Shown here: positions 8,283 through 16,914 of the stretch, one piece after another
Position numbering within the stretch: the stretch's first letter is position 1
Layout of the letters: every line of letters begins with the position of its first letter
Source of the DNA: Palsa-1447 sp964414785
GTDB lineage: Bacteria; Verrucomicrobiota; Verrucomicrobiia; Opitutales; Opitutaceae
NCBI GenBank assembly: GCA_964414785.1
Contig: CAYPXZ010000008.1
Span: 49,568-113,567, forward strand
Reading direction: 5' to 3'
DNA length: 64,000 bases
Made by a program: the position numbers and the translations under genes
Notes under the pieces: model-generated
Database searches by the model: none
What the model was told of the DNA's origin: nothing
What the model saw: the letters and a program-made list of their open reading frames with translations, nothing else

Positions 8283-9098
8283 CTACCGGGATGCGTGCCG
8301 GATCCACCGCGACGGGCGCTGGCCCGTCTGGCGCCGGAACCACCGCGCAAAGTAGCTCTGGTCGGGCATCCCGACGGTCCCCGCCACATTGCCGACCTGC
8401 ATCCCCCGGGAAAGGAGCTCCTTGGCCTTCGCAAGGCGCTTCTGGGCGCGCACCTGGCCCAGCGTGAGCCCGGTCTCCTTCTTGACCAGGCGGTTCAGGT
8501 GGTCGCGGTGGTACCCGCTCTGCGAGACGACCTCCGCGAGGGAATTCGTCGGGTCCATCCTCGTCAGGAGCATGTTCATCGCCTGTCCCTTCGGCCCCTC
8601 CGGGCGCGGGCGCAGGCTCTCCAGCCAGCCCGCCGATCGAAGCAGGGTCAGCAGCAGCTGCAGGATCACGATGGCGCTCTCCCAGTGGAGCGAGCCGCCC
8701 ACCCCCGCCTGCAGGTGGAGGAGGCGCGCCAGGTTCTGCCGGATCCTCAAGAGTTCCGAGCGGTCCAGGCTGCACACCGCCACGGGGAACTTCTTCCCCC
8801 CCTCCAGCCTGAAGTCGATCATGAGGCACAGAGGAGCGCGGTCGGTCGCCCTCTGGAACCCGTGGGAGACCCCGGGCGGCAGGACGACGAGCGCCCCCGC
8901 CTTGATGTCGGCCGAGCCCTCCTCGAAGGTCTGCTGGCCCCTTCCGCTCAGGTAAAGGATGGCCTGGCACCAGCGGTGGCGGTGGAACTCGATCGAGGGG
9001 TGCTCGGGCAGGTGCCGGTGCAGGGCGAAGGTCGAGATGCGCAGCCCGTGCAGGCGGATGTCCGCGCGGTCGATCAGGAGGGAGCGGAAGTGGTGCAT
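8283..9098 (-). CDS. AraC-family transcriptional regulator
   Basis: 271-residue regulator. The N-terminal cupin effector-binding domain (about 1-140) contains EFHRHRWCQAILYLSGRGQQ and VVLPPGVSHGF. The C-terminal AraC DNA-binding domain (about 170-271) has two HTH motifs: LAEVVSQSGYHRDHLNRLVKKETG and VGNVAGTVGMPDQSYFARWFRR. ATG 9098 starts the cupin properly. A minus-strand TATTAT at 9120-9125 would give a leader of about 15 nt. It is divergent from the Gfo/Idh-SSS-AGE-DUF4127 operon across 275 nt containing dyads, so it most likely controls that operon in response to a sugar or sugar acid. Confidence 0.9.
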   Translation of the reverse strand: MHHFRSLLIDRADIRLHGLRISTFALHRHLPEHPSIEFHRHRWCQAILYLSGRGQQTFEEGSADIKAGALVVLPPGVSHGFQRATDRAPLCLMIDFRLEGGKKFPVAVCSLDRSELLRIRQNLARLLHLQAGVGGSLHWESAIVILQLLLTLLRSAGWLESLRPRPEGPKGQAMNMLLTRMDPTNSLAEVVSQSGYHRDHLNRLVKKETGLTLGQVRAQKRLAKAKELLSRGMQVGNVAGTVGMPDQSYFARWFRRQTGQRPSRWIRHASR

Positions 9099-9206
9099 GC
9101 GCTTCACACGTTCATGTCGATAATATCCTACTTCACAACGCCGAATCCCGCGACCCCCGTGGAGCGGGCCCGCGGTCCCTCCCGAAGGTTTGGAAAAGGC
9201 ACGGCG

Positions 9207-9239
9207 TTTATCGAAATTGTGCTGATTAAGGGCGATAAA
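9207..9239. promoter_or_regulatory. Inverted repeat in araC/Gfo-Idh divergent region
   Basis: TTTATCG (9207-9213) and CGATAAA (9233-9239) form a 7-bp inverted repeat in an AT-richer patch of the divergent intergenic region. It is a reasonable candidate binding site for the AraC regulator. Function is inferred from position only. Confidence 0.4.
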
Positions 9240-9262
9240 ATCCTCATGCCCGGACGGTCTTA

Positions 9263-9272
9263 AGTGTACACT
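9263..9272. promoter_or_regulatory. Perfect 10-bp palindrome AGTGTACACT
   Basis: A self-complementary decamer lies about 100 nt upstream of the Gfo/Idh gene. It may be an operator; no protein can be assigned. Confidence 0.3.
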
Positions 9273-9373
9273 CCCCAGCCGGAACCCCCTCACCGTCCGA
9301 CCGACATGGAGCCCCCAACCCCCGCGACCGTCCCCGCGCCACGCCCGATTGAACGGGGCGCCGGGCCATCCCC

Positions 9374-10369
9374 ATGAGCATCCGGGTCTGCATGATTGGT
9401 TGCGGCAGCTTCGCCCGGCTCTGCCACGGGCCGGCCCAGCGGAAGCTCAGCGACGCGGGCTCGGGCGTGGAGCTCGCCGCATGCTGCGACGTGGATCCGG
9501 GGAGCTCGGCGTCTTACGCCGGGGCGTTTGGGTTTGGGCGCAGCTATTCGGAGGTGGGCGCCATGCTTTCCCGTGAGAAGCCGGACGCCGTCGTGATGGC
9601 CGTCCCCCCGGCGATGACCGCCTCGGTGGCGGGAGGGGTGCTCAGGCTCGGCTACCCCCTTCTCCTCGAGAAGCCGCCCGGGTTGACGCCGGGCGAACTC
9701 GAAAGCCTGGTCGCCGCCGCGGCAAAGGGTGGGGCGCGGGCGCAGGTCGCGTTCAACCGGCGCCACATGCCCGTCGTCCGCAGGGCGATGGAGATGCTGG
9801 ACGGCGTCGCGGGCCCGGCAGAGGTGGCGAGGATCGACTACGAGATGATCCGGTTCAACCGATGGGACCCCGATTTCTCGACCACGGCCATCCATGCGAT
9901 CGACACGGCGCTCTTCCTCGCGAGGAGCCCGTTCCGCTCGGCGCAGATCCGATTCCAGGAGCAGAGGAGCGGGGAGCAGACGGCCGTCAATGTCGTCGTG
10001 GACGCGGAGTGCGCCTCGGGCACGGCCGTTCAGGTGAAGCTCCTTCCGGTGTCGGCGACCAACTCGGAATCCGCGAGGATACACGCCGTGGGGCAGTCGC
10101 TCGACCTGAGGATCCCGATGTCGCCCCAGTCCCACGGGCACGGGCGGGTCGAGCACTGGCGCGCCGACGCGCTCGTGGGCTCGTTCTCGGACGCGAGCTT
10201 CGGCCCGGTGGACCGGCTGGGCATCCTGGCGGAGACGGAGGCGTTCCTGGACGGGGTGCGCACGGGCGCCCCGCTCGGGCCGCGCCTGGAGGACTGCCGG
10301 CAGCAGGTCGCCCTCATGGAGGCCGTCCGGGTGCGCCGGACGGGCCCGATCACCTTCGAGGCCTGCTGA
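9374..10369 (+). CDS. Gfo/Idh/MocA-family oxidoreductase
   Basis: 331-residue NAD(P)-dependent oxidoreductase acting on sugars, sugar acids or inositols. The N-terminal Rossmann fold carries VCMIGCGSFARLCHGP and the VDPG loop. The YPLLLEKPPGLT segment holds the catalytic EKP signature. The middle RAQVAFNRRH and the long C-terminal beta-sheet domain are typical. It opens a same-strand run with the symporter (18 nt later), epimerase, DUF4127 and TIM-barrel genes, most spaced by fewer than 25 nt or overlapping. That supports an operon for one imported carbohydrate. Confidence 0.9.
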   Translation: MSIRVCMIGCGSFARLCHGPAQRKLSDAGSGVELAACCDVDPGSSASYAGAFGFGRSYSEVGAMLSREKPDAVVMAVPPAMTASVAGGVLRLGYPLLLEKPPGLTPGELESLVAAAAKGGARAQVAFNRRHMPVVRRAMEMLDGVAGPAEVARIDYEMIRFNRWDPDFSTTAIHAIDTALFLARSPFRSAQIRFQEQRSGEQTAVNVVVDAECASGTAVQVKLLPVSATNSESARIHAVGQSLDLRIPMSPQSHGHGRVEHWRADALVGSFSDASFGPVDRLGILAETEAFLDGVRTGAPLGPRLEDCRQQVALMEAVRVRRTGPITFEAC

Positions 10370-10387
10370 ACCGCAGGTCCCCGGCCC

Positions 10388-12211
10388 ATGCATCCCGCGA
10401 TCCCCAAGCTCCTTTTCAGCCGGCTGCCGCTCGGGGCCTTCATGCTGCAGGACCGCAGGACCGTCTTCGCCGTCATCGGCGGCTACCTCGTCACGCTCAT
10501 CGTCGTCGGCCTCGTGTTCCGGCGCTTCAGCAAGGACACGAGCGACTACTTCCGGGCGGGGGGCAAGGCGACGTGGTGGCTGATCGGCGGAAGCGTGTTC
10601 ATGCGGGGGTTCAGCGCCTGGACCTTCACCGGCGCGGCGGGCGCCGCGTTCCAGGCGGGCTGGAGCCTGCCGCTCATGTTCGGGGCGAACGCCACGGCGT
10701 TCGTGATCGTCGCCCTCTTCACGGGAGGGTGGTTCCGGCAGCTGCGGTGCGTCACGTCGGTTGACATCGTCCGCCTTCGGTTTGGCCCGGGCCTTGAGCA
10801 GTTCTCCGCCTACCTCGGCATCCTGACAGGGCCCATCTACGGGGGGATACAGCTCTACGGACTCGCGATCTTCACGTCGATCCTCCTGGGGACGAACATG
10901 TACTACACGATCGTCCTGCTGGGGTTCGTGGTGCTCTTCTATGCGGGGATCAGCGGCGCCTGGGCCGTCATGGCGGCCGACTTCATCAAGGCGCTGGTCC
11001 TCGTGCCGATCACGGTCCTTCTCGGCGTCGTCTGCCTGCACGCGGTGGGCGGGGTAGGCGGCCTTGTCGACGCCATCTCCCGCGCGGGGCTCACCGGGGA
11101 CTTCAGGCCGGTCAAGACGGCCGAGGTGCTCGGCACCATGAAGGGGATCAACCCGGGCTGGTTCACGTGGGCGTTCTTCCTGGCCTGGTATGGAAACGCG
11201 GCCCTCCTTGGGAACGAGCCCGGCAGCGCCGGGAGGTACCTGAGCGCCAAGGACGGGCGCGGGGCCAGGCTTGCGGCGCTCCTTGCCGGGGGGCTCTTCA
11301 CGCTGGGGCTCTTCATCTGGTTCATCCCCCCCATGACCGCGCGCATCCTGATCGCCGACCAGGTCGCGGCGATGCCGCTGCCCAAGCCCGCCGAGGGCGC
11401 GTACGCCGCGATCGCGATCCATTTCCTTCCGGCGGGACTGGTCGGGCTCGTGCTGGTCGGCATGTGCGCCGCGACGATGAGCGCCCTCGACGTGGGCCTC
11501 AACAGCCTCGCGGGAAACATCACCCAGAACGTATATCCGGCGGCCTGCCGGGCGCTTAAGGTCGCCCCGCTCGAGGGCCGGTCGCGGCTTGTCCTCGCGA
11601 GGTTCGTCACGCTCTGCTGCGCCGTCGCGGTCATCTGCTGCGGCCTCGCGATGGCCAGGTTCGGCCGCGGCGGGATCTTCAACATCCTGATCGACGTCAT
11701 GGCGACCGTCGCCGCGCCGCTGTCCGTTCCCCTGGTCCTGGGGATGTTCCTGCGCGGCGTCCCCTCGGCCGCGCCGTTTGTCTCGATCGCCGTCGGCGCC
11801 TGCGTGTCGCTCGCGATCTACCTGTCGCCCTTCGTCCTGGGCACGGGGGCGTGGGTGTTCCAGTACCAGGTCGGCACCGTCGTTGCCGTGAGCCTCGTGA
11901 CCTTCCTTCTCATCCGGGCCCTGGTGAAGCCCGACGAGGCGGCGCTCGCCCGGGAGCGCGAGTTCTTCTCCCGGCGAGACCGACCGGTAGATTTCGCGTC
12001 CGAGATCGGCGGGGCCAACGACGGCCGGCAGCTGCGGATCGTCGGGACCTTTGGCATCGTCCTCGGCCTTGCGGTCCTGCTCCTCCTCTTCCCGCAGAGC
12101 AGCGCGGGGCACTCGGGGATGATCTGGGCGGTGGCGCTCTCGACATTGGGCATCGGCGGCCTCATGGCATGGTTGGGCGTCAGGTCCGACAGGCAGGGAC
12201 GCGCCGGCTGA
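10388..12211 (+). CDS. Sodium:solute symporter (SSS family)
   Basis: 607-residue inner-membrane transporter with 13-14 hydrophobic segments, as in the SSS (SLC5) fold. Recognisable pieces are the N-terminal VFRRFSKDTSDYFRAGGKATWWLIGGSVFMRGFSAWTF region (substrate and Na+ site), the MCAATMSALDVGLNSLAGNITQNV helix (a hallmark of the family) and a charged tail. Translation may begin at ATG 10388 or at ATG 10442 (MLQDRRTV), which puts the first helix closer to the N-terminus. It lies between a sugar dehydrogenase and an epimerase and probably imports their substrate with Na+. Confidence 0.88.
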   Translation: MHPAIPKLLFSRLPLGAFMLQDRRTVFAVIGGYLVTLIVVGLVFRRFSKDTSDYFRAGGKATWWLIGGSVFMRGFSAWTFTGAAGAAFQAGWSLPLMFGANATAFVIVALFTGGWFRQLRCVTSVDIVRLRFGPGLEQFSAYLGILTGPIYGGIQLYGLAIFTSILLGTNMYYTIVLLGFVVLFYAGISGAWAVMAADFIKALVLVPITVLLGVVCLHAVGGVGGLVDAISRAGLTGDFRPVKTAEVLGTMKGINPGWFTWAFFLAWYGNAALLGNEPGSAGRYLSAKDGRGARLAALLAGGLFTLGLFIWFIPPMTARILIADQVAAMPLPKPAEGAYAAIAIHFLPAGLVGLVLVGMCAATMSALDVGLNSLAGNITQNVYPAACRALKVAPLEGRSRLVLARFVTLCCAVAVICCGLAMARFGRGGIFNILIDVMATVAAPLSVPLVLGMFLRGVPSAAPFVSIAVGACVSLAIYLSPFVLGTGAWVFQYQVGTVVAVSLVTFLLIRALVKPDEAALAREREFFSRRDRPVDFASEIGGANDGRQLRIVGTFGIVLGLAVLLLLFPQSSAGHSGMIWAVALSTLGIGGLMAWLGVRSDRQGRAG

Positions 12212-12233
12212 GCTGAAAGAACCCCGGAATCCG

Positions 12234-13457
12234 ATGGAGACTTCCCCCAAAGAGGGTTACCCAGGGCAGGCGAACCGGTATCGCCGCGCCCTCCTGGAGG
12301 ACGTGATCCCGTTCTGGGAGAAGCATTCCCTGGACCGCGAATGCGGGGGCTACTTCACGTGCCTCGGCCGCGACGGGACGGTCTACGACACGGACAAGTT
12401 CGTGTGGCTGCAGGCGCGCCAGGTCTGGACGTTCTCGATGCTCCACAACCAGGTGGAGAGGCGCGAGGCGTGGCTCCGGGTGGCGAGGCACGGGGCGGAC
12501 TTCCTGGCGCGTTGCGGCAGCGACGGGGACGGGAACTGGTACTTCAGCCTGACCCGGGAGGGTCGCCCGCTCGTGGAGCCCTACAACATCTTCTCGGACT
12601 GCTTCGCGGCCATTGCGTTCGGCCAGTATTCGAGGGCGGTCGGGGGCGACCCGGCCCTGAAGGCGGCGGCAGGGGACGTGGCGGTCCGCGCCTACCGCAA
12701 CATCCTCGCCCGCAGGGACAGCCCCAAGGGCAGGTATGAGAAGCGGGTGCCGGGTGCGCGCCCCATGAGGTCCCTTGCGCTGCCCATGATCCTTTCAAAC
12801 GTGACCCAGGAGCTGGGGGACCTCGTGGATCCCTCCGTGTCCGAGCGCACCCTCGACGAGTGCCTGGGCGAGATCTTCTCCCTCCACCTGGACGCGGAGA
12901 GGCGGGTGCTCCACGAGCACGTGGCCCCGGGCGGCGGCAAGCTCGACTGCTTCGAGGGGCGGCTCCTCAACCCGGGCCACGGCATCGAGGCAATGTGGTT
13001 CGTCATGGACATCGCCGAGGACCGGAGCGACGGGGCCCTTGCCCGCCGGGCCGTCGACGTCGTCCTAAGCACCCTCGAGCTGGGCTGGGACAAGGAGTTT
13101 GGAGGGATATACTATTTCCTGGATTCAAGGGGATACCCTCCCCAGCAGCTGGAGTGGGACCAGAAGCTGTGGTGGGTGCACATGGAGACGCTCGTCGCGC
13201 TCCTGAAGGGATACCGCCTCACGGGCCGGCAGGCCTGCTGGGAGTGGTACGAACGGGTGAGCGCCTACACGTGGGGCCATTTTCCCGATCCCGGATTCGG
13301 CGAGTGGTTCGGCTACCTCAACCGTCGCGGGGAGGTGCTCCTCCCGCTCAAGGGCGGAAAATGGAAGGGGTGCTTCCACGTGCCGCGCGGCCTCTTCCTG
13401 TGCATGAGGGAGCTTGAGAAGCTGGGCGCAGGCGGACTGAAGGGGGTGCTTCCATGA
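12234..13457 (+). CDS. N-acylglucosamine 2-epimerase (AGE) family isomerase
   Basis: 407-residue (alpha/alpha)6-barrel enzyme of the AGE/cellobiose 2-epimerase family, which interconverts C2 epimers or aldose and ketose. Family-diagnostic segments are FVWLQARQVWTFSML, LNPGHGIEAMWF (catalytic His), WWVHMETL and GEWFGYLNR followed by KGCFHVPR (second catalytic His region). Length is normal. The gene ends in ATGA, overlapping the next gene by 4 nt, so translation is probably coupled. In this operon it would epimerise the sugar delivered by the symporter. Confidence 0.9.
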   Translation: METSPKEGYPGQANRYRRALLEDVIPFWEKHSLDRECGGYFTCLGRDGTVYDTDKFVWLQARQVWTFSMLHNQVERREAWLRVARHGADFLARCGSDGDGNWYFSLTREGRPLVEPYNIFSDCFAAIAFGQYSRAVGGDPALKAAAGDVAVRAYRNILARRDSPKGRYEKRVPGARPMRSLALPMILSNVTQELGDLVDPSVSERTLDECLGEIFSLHLDAERRVLHEHVAPGGGKLDCFEGRLLNPGHGIEAMWFVMDIAEDRSDGALARRAVDVVLSTLELGWDKEFGGIYYFLDSRGYPPQQLEWDQKLWWVHMETLVALLKGYRLTGRQACWEWYERVSAYTWGHFPDPGFGEWFGYLNRRGEVLLPLKGGKWKGCFHVPRGLFLCMRELEKLGAGGLKGVLP

Positions 13458-15112
13458 AGCGGGTCGCGGTTCTGCCGATGGACGACCGCCCGGTCAACTA
13501 CGACTCCCCGCGCTATCTCTCCCGCGCCGCCGGCATCGAGGTCGTCCTGCCCCCCCGCGAATGGCTGGGCAATCCCTGGCGGGCGAGCCGCCACGCGGAC
13601 CTGGTCGACTGGCTGGCGCAGGCCGTGCCCGGGGCCGACGCCGCCGTGGTCGCCCTGGACACGCTCGGCTACGGAGGCCTCATCCCCTCGCGCACGTCCC
13701 CCGAGACGGCCGAGGCCGTCCTCGGCCGGCTATCGATCCTTCGGCGCCTCAGGGCGGCGCACCCCGGGTGCCCGATCCTGGCCTCGAGCGTCGTCATGCG
13801 GATCAACCGGTCGGACTCCTGCGAGGAGGAGAAGCCCTATTGGGCGACCTATGGCTCCCGGATGTTCCGGCTGTCGTCGCTCGAGCACAAGATCGAGCTC
13901 GGGGAGGCGGATCCCGCCGAGACCGCGGAGCAGCGCGGGCTCCGCCCGCAGGTCCCCGACGAGGTCTACCTGGACTACCGCCGCGGGCGCGCCCGCAACC
14001 ACGCCGTCAACCTCGCCATGCTCGATTGGGCCGAGGAGGGGGTGTTCGACTTCCTGCTTCTCCCCCAGGACGACACCGACGACTACGGCTGGAACGTGGC
14101 GGAGGCGCGAAGCCTCCAGGCGCGGATCCGCTCGCGCGGGCTGGCGGACCGGGCGATCACCTACCCGGGCGCCGACGAGATCGGCTGCCTTCTCCTGGCC
14201 CGCTACGTCTGCCGCCAGGGGGGGTACGCGCCGAGGGTCTGGCCGCAGTACTCCTCGGCCAAGGGACGGTCCATCGTGACGGCCTACGAGGACCGGCCGC
14301 TCCACGAGCTCCTGAAGGCCCACCTGGCGCCGCTCGGGGGATCCGTGGCGGATTCGGCCGCGGACGCGGACCTGCTCCTCTTCTTCAACTCGCCGGTCGA
14401 GGTGCAGGGCAACGGGGACAGCCAGTGGATCGTGCAGGAGGGGATCGACGCCGTCCGCGCCCGGATGCCCGGGAAGTTCCGCCCGTGGCTCGACCGGTTC
14501 ACCGGGAGCGAGGGATTCAAGGACACCCTCCGCGAGATCGGGTCGCCCGGCAGGGACCCCGTGCAGTTTGTCCGGGCCATCGTCGATGCGCTTGGATCCG
14601 GCAAGCCCGTGGCGGTGGCCGATGTCGCCTACGTCAACGCCGCCGACCTCGCCCTGTGCGGGCTCCTGCGCGAACGGCCCGAGGCAACGGGCCTCGCGGC
14701 CTACGGCGGATGGAACACGGCGGGGAACACCCTGGGCACCGTCCTCGCCCAGGCGGCCATCTTCGCGGTCGCGCAGCGCGCGGGGCCGACGCCCGGGCAG
14801 CGCGCCGCGCACCTGGAGTTCCTCTTCCTTCGGTTCCTGGACGACGAGATGTTCCAGGGCCGCGAGCGGGAGCGGTGCATGTTCGAGGACCTGCCGTCCC
14901 TCGGCCTCGAGCCCACGATGGAGCGCCTGCCCGACGGGAAGGCGGAGGACATCGAGGGCCGGGTCGCGTCCCACCTGGGCCGTGCCGCCGCGGAACTGCG
15001 CAGGCTCTTCGTCGCCTCGGGGCGTGTCCGGGAGGTCCGCGTCGGCCGGATTCACCTTCCCTGGCGGCGCCTCTTTGAGGTCGGGTTCGACGTCGAGGTC
15101 GACGTCGACTGA
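13454..15112 (+). CDS. DUF4127-family protein
   Basis: 552-residue protein matching the DUF4127 family. The diagnostic N-terminus is KRVAVLPMDDRPVNYDSP, with later LDTLGYGGLIPSR, SSVVMRINRSDS and LLPQDDTDDYGWN motifs. The many conserved Asp/Asn residues suggest a metal-dependent active site, but no reaction is established for the family. It has no signal peptide, so it is cytosolic. It overlaps the epimerase stop by 4 nt and is followed after 13 nt by the TIM-barrel isomerase. This placement implies an enzyme of the same sugar pathway. Confidence 0.88.
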   Translation: MKRVAVLPMDDRPVNYDSPRYLSRAAGIEVVLPPREWLGNPWRASRHADLVDWLAQAVPGADAAVVALDTLGYGGLIPSRTSPETAEAVLGRLSILRRLRAAHPGCPILASSVVMRINRSDSCEEEKPYWATYGSRMFRLSSLEHKIELGEADPAETAEQRGLRPQVPDEVYLDYRRGRARNHAVNLAMLDWAEEGVFDFLLLPQDDTDDYGWNVAEARSLQARIRSRGLADRAITYPGADEIGCLLLARYVCRQGGYAPRVWPQYSSAKGRSIVTAYEDRPLHELLKAHLAPLGGSVADSAADADLLLFFNSPVEVQGNGDSQWIVQEGIDAVRARMPGKFRPWLDRFTGSEGFKDTLREIGSPGRDPVQFVRAIVDALGSGKPVAVADVAYVNAADLALCGLLRERPEATGLAAYGGWNTAGNTLGTVLAQAAIFAVAQRAGPTPGQRAAHLEFLFLRFLDDEMFQGRERERCMFEDLPSLGLEPTMERLPDGKAEDIEGRVASHLGRAAAELRRLFVASGRVREVRVGRIHLPWRRLFEVGFDVEVDVD

Positions 15113-15125
15113 GCGCAAGGCCCCC

Positions 15126-15923
15126 ATGCCCATCCGCCGCGCCTTTTCCACCCTCGGCTGCCCCGACCTCACGCTCGACGGCGCCCTCTCGCTCGCATCG
15201 AGTCACGGCGTCGAGGCGGTGGAGCTCCGCACCCTGGAGGGGACGACGGACCTCCCGGCGCTCTTCGCGAGGACGGGGGAGGCGGCGCTGCGGCGCGTCC
15301 TCGCGGGGCGGGGCGCGGTCCAGGTCCTGTCCCTTTCGACGTCCTTCAGGCTCGTCGGTCCCGGGGAGGCCGACCGGCAGGCCCTTCTCTCGTTTGTCCC
15401 GTGGGCCGAAACGCTCGGCGTGCCCTGGCTTCGGGTCTTCGACGGCGGCGAGGCCGCGGACCCGGGCGCGGCCGCCATGGCGGCCGAGACCCTTCGCTGG
15501 TGGCGAAGGCTCAGGGCCGAGAAGGGCTGGAAGGTGGATGTCATGGTGGAGACCCACGACGGCCTCGTGGCCCGGGAGGCCATCGGCCGCTTTTGCGCCG
15601 AGGCCGGCGACGTGGCGCTCCTGTGGGATGCGCACAACACCTGGCGTCGGACGGGAGTGCACCCGCTCGACCTCTGGCCCCACATCGCGGGGCAGGTCGT
15701 CCACATCCACGTGAAGGACAGCGTGAGCCGCGCCTCGGACGGGTTTCCCTACACCTACGTGCTCCCGGGCGACGGGGAGTTCCCGATGGGTCCCCTCAGG
15801 GATGCGCTCATGCGCCAAGGGTACAAGGGGCGCGTCAGCCTCGAGTGGGAGAGGCAATGGCATCCGGACCTGCCGCCCCTGGAACGGGCGCTGCAGTGCG
15901 CGGCCGAGCGCGGCTGGTGGTAG
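15126..15923 (+). CDS. Sugar phosphate isomerase/epimerase (AP endonuclease 2-like TIM barrel)
   Basis: 265-residue TIM-barrel enzyme of the xylose isomerase-like/IolE superfamily. Metal-binding positions are recognisable in DVMVETHDGL (Glu, His), LLWDAHNTW (Asp, His), VVHIHVKD (His) and RVSLEWERQW (Glu), which fit the usual divalent-metal set. ATG 15126 starts the first barrel strand (RRAFSTLG). It is the last gene of the operon and is convergent with the LysR gene. Its position suggests the last isomerisation step of the pathway. Confidence 0.85.
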   Translation: MPIRRAFSTLGCPDLTLDGALSLASSHGVEAVELRTLEGTTDLPALFARTGEAALRRVLAGRGAVQVLSLSTSFRLVGPGEADRQALLSFVPWAETLGVPWLRVFDGGEAADPGAAAMAAETLRWWRRLRAEKGWKVDVMVETHDGLVAREAIGRFCAEAGDVALLWDAHNTWRRTGVHPLDLWPHIAGQVVHIHVKDSVSRASDGFPYTYVLPGDGEFPMGPLRDALMRQGYKGRVSLEWERQWHPDLPPLERALQCAAERGWW

Positions 15924-15941
15924 GGCGCCGTCCCCACGCGC

Positions 15942-16832
15942 CTATTTCAGGGACTTTGCCGCCCGGCGAAGCTCCTCGATGAACACCCCAAGCGGCTTGT
16001 CGCCCGCCCGGTCCTCGCGGTAGACGGCGGCAATGCAGAGCGGCTCGGGCGCCGCGGTCAGGGTCTTCATCCGGACGCGGGAGGGGAAAAGCTGCGCCAT
16101 GCGGGTGGAGACCATGGCGACCCCGAGGCCCGACTCCACCGCGGCGACGAGGCTCTCCGCGCCGTCGTGCTCGCCGGCGATCCTTGCCCGAAGCCCGTGC
16201 TCGTGCAGCCAACCGGTGACGGTGGCCCAGTACTTCGGATAATCGCGCTGGCTGTAGACAAGCAGCGGCTCGCGGGCCACCTCGCTCGGCTTGACCCGCG
16301 CCTTGCGCGCGAGAGGGTGGGTGGTCGATACGGCAAGCCTCCACGCCGCGCTATATAGCGGCGTCGACATGAGTCCCCTCTTTTCCCCGTCCCGGGCCAC
16401 CGTCACCACGACATCCAGGCTGTTGGCCTCGAGGCCCGCGAGCATCTCGCCGGTCGAGAGGTCGAAGAGCTCCACCCGCGTGCCGGGGTGCGCCTGGGTG
16501 AAGTTGGCGACCGCCGGCGACAGGAAGCCGGTGGCGAGCGACGGGGAGTAGCCGATCCGAAGGCGGCCGCCGGCCGACGTCGCGCGCACCCGCTCCATCC
16601 CCTGGTCGGCCCGCTCGAGGATCTCGCGGGCCTCCTGCAGCATCGCCTCCCCGGCGGGCGTGAGCCCGATCGAGTTTGCCTTGCGCTCGAGCAGGCACTG
16701 GCCGACCTCGTCCTCCAGCGCCTTGATCTGCCGGCTCAAGGCGGGCTGGGTCAGGAAGATCTTCTGCGCGGCGCGGCTTATGTTGCCGGTCTCGGCCACG
16801 GCGACGAAGTAACGCAGCTGCCGGAGTTCCAT
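15942..16832 (-). CDS. LysR-family transcriptional regulator
   Basis: 296-residue LysR regulator. The N-terminal winged HTH is MELRQLRYFVAVAETGNISRA with LTQPALSRQIKALEDEVG. A periplasmic-binding-like effector domain follows (about 90-296, from GRLRIGYSPSLATGF). ATG 16832 is chosen because a TATGGT -10 at 16840-16845 places the transcription start one base upstream, so the mRNA looks leaderless. It is divergent from pirin, flavodoxin and DoxX genes over 82 nt and probably regulates them. Related LysR regulators respond to electrophiles or redox-active compounds. Confidence 0.9.
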   Translation of the reverse strand: MELRQLRYFVAVAETGNISRAAQKIFLTQPALSRQIKALEDEVGQCLLERKANSIGLTPAGEAMLQEAREILERADQGMERVRATSAGGRLRIGYSPSLATGFLSPAVANFTQAHPGTRVELFDLSTGEMLAGLEANSLDVVVTVARDGEKRGLMSTPLYSAAWRLAVSTTHPLARKARVKPSEVAREPLLVYSQRDYPKYWATVTGWLHEHGLRARIAGEHDGAESLVAAVESGLGVAMVSTRMAQLFPSRVRMKTLTAAPEPLCIAAVYREDRAGDKPLGVFIEELRRAAKSLK

Positions 16833-16839
16833 GCCCCGG

Positions 16840-16908
16840 ACCATAACCGAAAGTATGGCTCAGGCAAAGAACTCAACATTGGCCGGCTTTGAGGTCGTCT
16901 GGCATACT
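16840..16908. promoter_or_regulatory. Divergent LysR/pirin promoters, both leaderless-type
   Basis: Minus strand: TATGGT (16840-16845) puts +1 at about 16833, next to the LysR ATG at 16832. Plus strand: CATACT (16903-16908) with TTGGCC 18 nt upstream (16879-16884) puts +1 at about 16915, exactly the pirin ATG. AGTATG (16852-16857) and CATACT (16903-16908) also form an inverted repeat that could contribute to LysR binding. Confidence 0.5.
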
Positions 16909-16914
16909 GGTCGC

